Shown here one piece after another: positions 58,942 through 64,000 of a stretch of DNA of 64,000 nucleotides. A program made the translations under genes and the position numbers. The notes under the pieces are model-generated. The model worked only from the letters and a program-made list of their open reading frames with translations, had not been told where the DNA came from and did not search any database. The first letter of the stretch is position 1. Each line of letters begins with the position of its first letter. The DNA is from Siphonodentalium dalli (lineage: Eukaryota; Mollusca; Scaphopoda; Gadilida; Siphonodentaliidae): assembly GCA_032622095.1 (NCBI GenBank), contig CP136068.1, positions 181,416,796-181,480,795 of the forward strand. The letters run 5' to 3'.

Positions 58942-60584
58942 TCGCCCCCATACCTACACAACAAATTAATTATTCTTTTTGTCATACGACTGAATGTTTG
59001 GGGCGAAATTTCAACTGAATAGTCTGAAATACTGCAGGGAATGTCATAGATAGTCTCAGGTGAGAAAACATTTTGTGGTGTATTTCGCATTTGGCGCACT
59101 CAATTTGTTTGCATGGAGTACTCAGGTAACTTGCATTGCATAAATATTTGGCCAAAATTAATGTGTTTTCAGCAGTGTCCGTGTCTTTCATCTCAATTGA
59201 AAAGGAATTCACAATTTCTGTGTTGAACATTGGAACAACATGACTATGATCACCCATTATAAACCGTTTCCATTAAAATTATTTACCTAAATGATATAGT
59301 TACTATACTTTCATCTTATTCGCCCACTTGGGTTGGGAGCTGAATAAACTCACAGGCTTTAAAGGTACTCAATCTGATCAGACGGTCCCCATAATCATTA
59401 AGTGCCAACAAAAACAATATTTCTTCCTCCGACTGGAATGAAATATTTGTTTACCCCCGAAGCCAAAGAAATAGTAATTTGGGAGTGTTAATTTGGATTA
59501 TCATCTCAAATGTTTTTAATTTGATTCCGAAATACCAAAGACAAATGGCGACTGAGATGAATGCGGAGGGTGGACAATTAGATTTGTTTTATTATTGAAT
59601 ACACTTAGTTTTATTATTTTTTATTTTATTTATTTGTTTTATTATTGAGTGCACAAAAATAGTTTGTTTCTCAGGGATTGCCGCTTCACCAAAATGTTTT
59701 CGCCTCGAACATATTTATGACCTTCCATAAATAAATAAATATATAAATACCACCCATCCCCCCGATTCATTGGAAGCAAGACTGAACCTAAAAAGTTCTC
59801 ACAAACAATGTGCAAATCTATCCAGTTAGACGGCCAATACATTCGTGGTATTCGCTGGGCTGAAGGCAGATAATTTGGGCAAAGTTTCTGTCGCAAAATG
59901 GATGGCGGTGTTTTTTAGTTGTGATATGTAAATATTTTATGATATGGACACAATATCGGTCGATGACCATAACACAGTCCAACAAAATAGAAAATTAATT
60001 CATGTCAGAGGAACCAAATCCTGAAAAACGTGAGGGCATAAAAAACTGGCCGATTTCAAATTCTCTGGACTCAATCATTCTCTATCTCATGTTTTGAAAA
60101 TCTTCAAACGTGGTGCCAAGTGTTTGGACTACAACTGCTGCCCAAGAGAAACATCAATGTCCTATTTGTATGAAAATAAATCATAATTTGACAAATGATT
60201 GTTTTTTATTTATACTAATCCATGTAAATTCTATCTATGAGAGGTCACCGTCAAGTGACCAATTTTGAATGGGGATTTCCTTGCAAATATCCTGATCAAA
60301 TGAGGCAGCTAAGGCAGGTATCGGTATATCATTGTAAGTCATGAACTTGACTGGTGGTTTGTTTAGGTAAATGATTAAATCTTGCTATAAATTTGTTTTT
60401 TAGAATTGTTCTCTGGAGTTGAAACAATTTATCTACTTCTGAAAAATCTCAACAAATAGGTAAATCTACAAACATGCCAACAAAGCATCACATATGTATT
60501 AAATAGTACACTATTGATTGTTTTCAATATTATATCAGTGACACCCAGAACCACTGGCACTTGCCAATTTAACTTTGTTGATAC
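58942..60584. other. Unassigned; dispersed fragment at 60241-60310
   Basis: About 1.6 kb without a supported gene. 60250-60300 repeats 30665-30730. Low-complexity TTTATT tract at 59600-59645. Confidence 0.4.
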
Positions 60585-60592
60585 GCATGGAA

Positions 60593-61464
60593 TAGCGCTG
60601 GGTGGTTTTTAAGCATAAAAATCCCGCGGTATTAAATCTTAAAACCATACCACAGTATACGGTATTACCGATTATTTCAACTAATCTCTTAAAACCCCCG
60701 CTGAGTAGTGATCGTTTGGTACACAAGTCAACTATATTTTTGAGGAAATCGAATAGCTTACAATAAATGAGGAAACACACACATCCAAATCTCCGTTTAA
60801 AAAAATTATGGATTAACAAACAGTGGCAATGTATCATTTGTTTGCATGCATTCATGACAAGGTATGCCGATCTCAAATACAGGTAATAATTGTGAGTTAT
60901 GGAAGCATCATTCAGTGGATACATCCAAGAGCTTTGAAATAAAGCCAGCTAACTCGCACGGGTGTGAATATGTATGTTTTTTATTAAATGCCAAGAAATA
61001 AATTGTATTACTTTCAAGGTATTTAACTTGTAGACTGTTATTCACTTCCGGTTGAATTATTATAAATGATACATATAAATCCACGTTTATGAACATGATC
61101 AATCATTCCTACTCGATAACATGCACCCAGGGAAATAATTAGCAATGATGCAATCATAACTTGCAATATAATATTGGGCTGGATTTTGTCCCCGGTAGCA
61201 ATGGAATGCATTTTTTGGCAAATGTCATCAAGAAAGAAGTGAAGAATGAACAGTTTCTTTCAACTGAAAGATAACTATGGTGAAGAGAAACCAAGTAGTT
61301 TCTTTGTATTCCAATAAAGGTAAACCACAATGTACCCGGTAACAGGCTGGTATGACCTGTAACCACGATAATACCGTCTTCCAAGGTTTACCGATTATGG
61401 AAAAAAATTACGGTAACGGTATTAAAAATCATACCGATTATAATCGGTATACCGCCCAGCACTA
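60593..61464. mobile_element. Non-autonomous hAT element with perfect 8 bp target duplication
   Basis: GCATGGAA occurs immediately outside both ends (60585-60592 and 61465-61472). Termini are TAGCGCTGGGTGG on the left and the complement of TAGTGCTGGGCGGTATACCG on the right, matching the (C/T)AGYGCTGGGC consensus common in animal hAT elements. Sub-terminal regions carry inverted CGGTATTACCGATT-type boxes. The interior (872 bp) has no BED finger or hAT dimerisation domain, and the 129-codon minus frame at 60535-60924 runs across the terminus, so it is not a transposase. Confidence 0.93.
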
Positions 61465-61472
61465 GCATGGAA

Positions 61473-62190
61473 ATCCACATTCAATATTCACTCGACACCC
61501 TCCTTTAAAGTTAAATACTATGTAGTACATGTAGGGCAGGGTAAACAAAGGTTTCTAAACCTGAACTGAGGACTAAAACCTTGATTAATCAGGGTACCAT
61601 GCAGGTGGGTAATAGAACCAGATACTAGGAACTGCACATATACAAGACTTGTGCTCCGATCCCCTGTGCACCCACAACATTATCCATATATTCTGTGTTA
61701 TGTTAAATATTCCATGTATATGTGGGTCACAATAAATATGTTCAAACAAGACTTGAATAAATATTTTATATATAAATACCTGCCTCCTCCCAAAATATAT
61801 TTTCAAATAAATAATACATGTATATACAAATAACTGCCTCCCTCGTCATTTTGAATAAACCATTCCATGAGAAACGACCTATTAATTTTATATGGCCTTA
61901 TTAAGTAACGTCCTTTGGTCGTAGCATATATCAAATACCATGCATAACATCATCTGCACCATATACGTTTGCATTCATAGCTTCGTTCAAACGATGAATC
62001 ATTAGAAAATGGGTTACCGGTGTACTCCATTGGTGCATCGTATGCACACAGTTAGAAAATGAAAGTGTCAATGACACTGTAGCTCAACTTGGAAAGGGAA
62101 TAATTTAATGTATTACACTCAATGGAGCGATTAGGAATGCAGAAAGTTGAAATGTCTAAGTAATACTAGATTATCAACATGAAGAGATAT
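61473..62190. other. Unassigned sequence
   Basis: A short direct repeat, TATACAAATAACTGCCTCC (61812) and ATAAATACCTGCCTCC (61772). No gene. Confidence 0.4.
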
Positions 62191-63552
62191 ATAATTATAT
62201 AACAGTAAAATCCAAGATGGTTGCTGGCGGCTATGTTTTCCAATAAAATTCAAAAACATTTGATAGCTTCCATCTAGTAAGATCAATATCAAGATTAATA
62301 TGAAGTCTGGAGATGATCGGATGAGGGAAGTGGACTGTATAGGGTGTGCCAAAGGATTTAGAGTAAAATCCAAGATGGCTGACAGTGGACACGTTTTAAG
62401 GCCAAATGACCCTAAAATGACTCGCTTCCTATCTATGTCCCAATGTCAACAGCCATGACAAATTTCATAATGATCTGACCAAAGGTACGACCTGTAGCCT
62501 GTGTGAAATGATTTAGTCATGCAACGAGTAAAATCCAAGATGGCTGCCAGTGGCCATGTTTTCTGGCCGAACGACCCCAAAATTACTCGTTCCCATCTAC
62601 ATGTCAATATTAACATCCATGACAAATTTCATGATGATCAGATGAAAATTACCACCTGTAGCCCGAGCTAATGGATTGAATTTTGAAATCCAAGATGGCT
62701 GCTGGCGGCCATGTTTTCGGCCAAATGACCCCAAAATGACTCGTTCCCATCTACATGTCATTGTTAACATCCATGACAAATTTGATGATGATCCGACCAA
62801 AGCTACGACCTGTAACCCGTACCAAAGGATTTAGTCATGCAAAGAGTAAAATCCAAGATGGTTGCCGGTGGCCATGTTTTTTGGCCGAATGACCCCAAAA
62901 TGACTCGTTCCCATTTACATTCCAATTTCAACAGCCATGACAAAGTTCATGATGATAAGACTAAAGATACGACCTGTAGCCCGTGCTAAAGGATTTAGTC
63001 ATACAAAGAGTAAAATCCAAGATGGCTGCTGGCGGCCATGTTTTTTAGCCAAATGACCCCAAAATGACTCGTTCCTATCTACATGTCATTGTTAACATCC
63101 ATGACAAATTTTGTGATAATCCGACCAAAGGCACGACCTGTAGCCCGTGCCAAATGATTTAGTCATGCAAAGAGTAAAATCCAAGATGGCTGCTGGTGGC
63201 CATGTATTTTGGCCGAGTGACCCAAAAATTACTTGTTCCCATCTACATGTCAATATTAACATCCATGACAAATTTCATGATGATCAGATGAACAGTACAA
63301 CCTGTAGCCCGTGCTAATGGATTGAATTTTGAAATCCAAGATGGACGCTGGCAGCCATGTTTTTTTTCCGAATGACCCAAAATGAATCATTCCGGTCTAA
63401 ATGTTGATGTCAACAGCTATGACAAATTTCATAATGATCGGACCAAAGGTACGACCTGTAGCCTGTATTGTTGACGAATCACGCACACATGGACGACGGA
63501 CGACAAAGCCATGGCAATAGCTCAAACTTTACAAAGTAAAGTTGAGCTAAAA
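62191..63552 (+). repeat. Family M array, about 160 bp monomers, 8 copies
   Basis: AAATCCAAGATGGCTGC-type starts near 62210, 62368, 62531, 62687, 62850, 63014, 63178 and 63333. Other landmarks are TGACCCCAAAATGACTCGTT, ATCCATGACAAATTTCATGA and ACGACCTGTAGCCCGTGC. The array ends with ACACATGGACGACGGACGAC and AGTTGAGCTAAAAA, the closing signature also seen at 51.06-51.10 kb. No coding function. Confidence 0.92.
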
Positions 63553-64000
63553 ATGGGAAAAGTCGTGTGCGTCAATCTCAATACAATCTGAGAAAGCAGA
63601 ATTGCACCACAAAACTGTATCGAGATATCCATGGTAACTCGAGGTACTGACCATGCAATCGGGACAAGGCTTTTCTGCATCTTTAGGCAGGGTCGTATTA
63701 CAATTTTCAATGAATTGATGCCCCCTTATTTCTGCGCTCATCCCTGCAGAAACTGTGGAGTGCCACCTAATGTAACCTTCGGTACCTCACTCAGGTTCTC
63801 TCACCTCAAGGTTCAGATTTATTAGCTCTATTTATTTTGGAATGAAGAACTAGTTTTTTGAATAGGTATTTATGATAATAAATCCATATTCCATATACTG
63901 ACGTTCATTTGGGAATTTGGTCAAAACTAATATTTTGGCGTCTTTAAGTCGCCATCTTGGTGACCATCTTTGAGCTTTTATCAAATGTTAAGCTGAAATT
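63553..64000. other. Unassigned sequence
   Basis: No supported feature up to the window edge. Confidence 0.35.

Noticed and set aside
60535-60924. 129-codon minus-strand frame overlapping the hAT end
   Set aside because: It crosses the terminal repeat and target site, so it cannot be the element's transposase; no BED or hAT domain is seen.

Overview
The window looks like repeat-rich intergenic or intronic DNA from an animal, most likely a mollusc and possibly a bivalve. It is A+T-rich and has no long non-repetitive reading frame. It carries a tRNA-derived SINE with an (AATC)n tail, and several families of about 160-171 bp monomers that end in GGACGGACGG or GAGCTAAAA tails, a pattern familiar from molluscan genomes. 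The species call is inference. I found no intact protein-coding gene. The longest open frames (303-319 codons at 21.3-22.3 kb, 242 at 27.9-28.6 kb, 199 at 42.2-42.8 kb) all lie in tandem repeats whose unit length keeps frames open.

Layout. 0.4-3.4 kb: SINE, three minisatellites and a hairpin-bearing MITE. 4.3-6.7 kb: a foldback family and a short Helitron inserted in (TA)n. 6.8-10.1 kb: a 0.5 kb MITE and several minisatellites. 11.4-16.5 kb: a TTAA-flanked MITE, a SINE interrupted by two head-to-head 94 bp satellite arrays, a TA-type MITE, a three-copy low-copy repeat and a 125 bp array. 17.8-22.3 kb: a dispersed repeat (family J) split by a 3.3 kb Helitron, with a 30/37 bp satellite grown in its hairpin loop. 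22.6-25.7 kb: more hairpin MITEs and a CACTG-ended element. 27.9-29.6 kb: a 48 bp satellite. 30.9-39.1 kb: two inverted copies of a composite element (X-F), each hit by a LINE tail, with other MITEs between them. 40.2-42.8 kb: a third F copy carrying a 1.75 kb satellite and a degenerate GGGTTA tract. 44.2-44.6 kb: a cluster of twelve GATATC palindromes framed by a perfect inverted repeat. 45.8-46.3 kb: a foldback. 48.7-51.1 kb: J and H repeats. 52-53 kb, 58.3-58.9 kb and 60.6-61.5 kb: three TIR elements, the last a hAT with a perfect 8 bp target duplication. 53.3-54.9, 57.4-58.0 and 62.2-63.6 kb: 160-171 bp monomer arrays. 55.1-56.1 kb: an inverted repeat that contains decayed C2H2 zinc fingers.

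The only gene-like remains are the zinc-finger relic and two C-terminal tails of LINE reverse-transcriptase frames. Two themes stand out. First, a 67-nt hairpin module (with its CCCTGTG/CACAGGG borders where both ends survive) sits inside elements with three different terminal repeats. Second, several satellites are local expansions of a segment inside a dispersed element, and single-unit or unexpanded copies of some of these elements are present in the same window.
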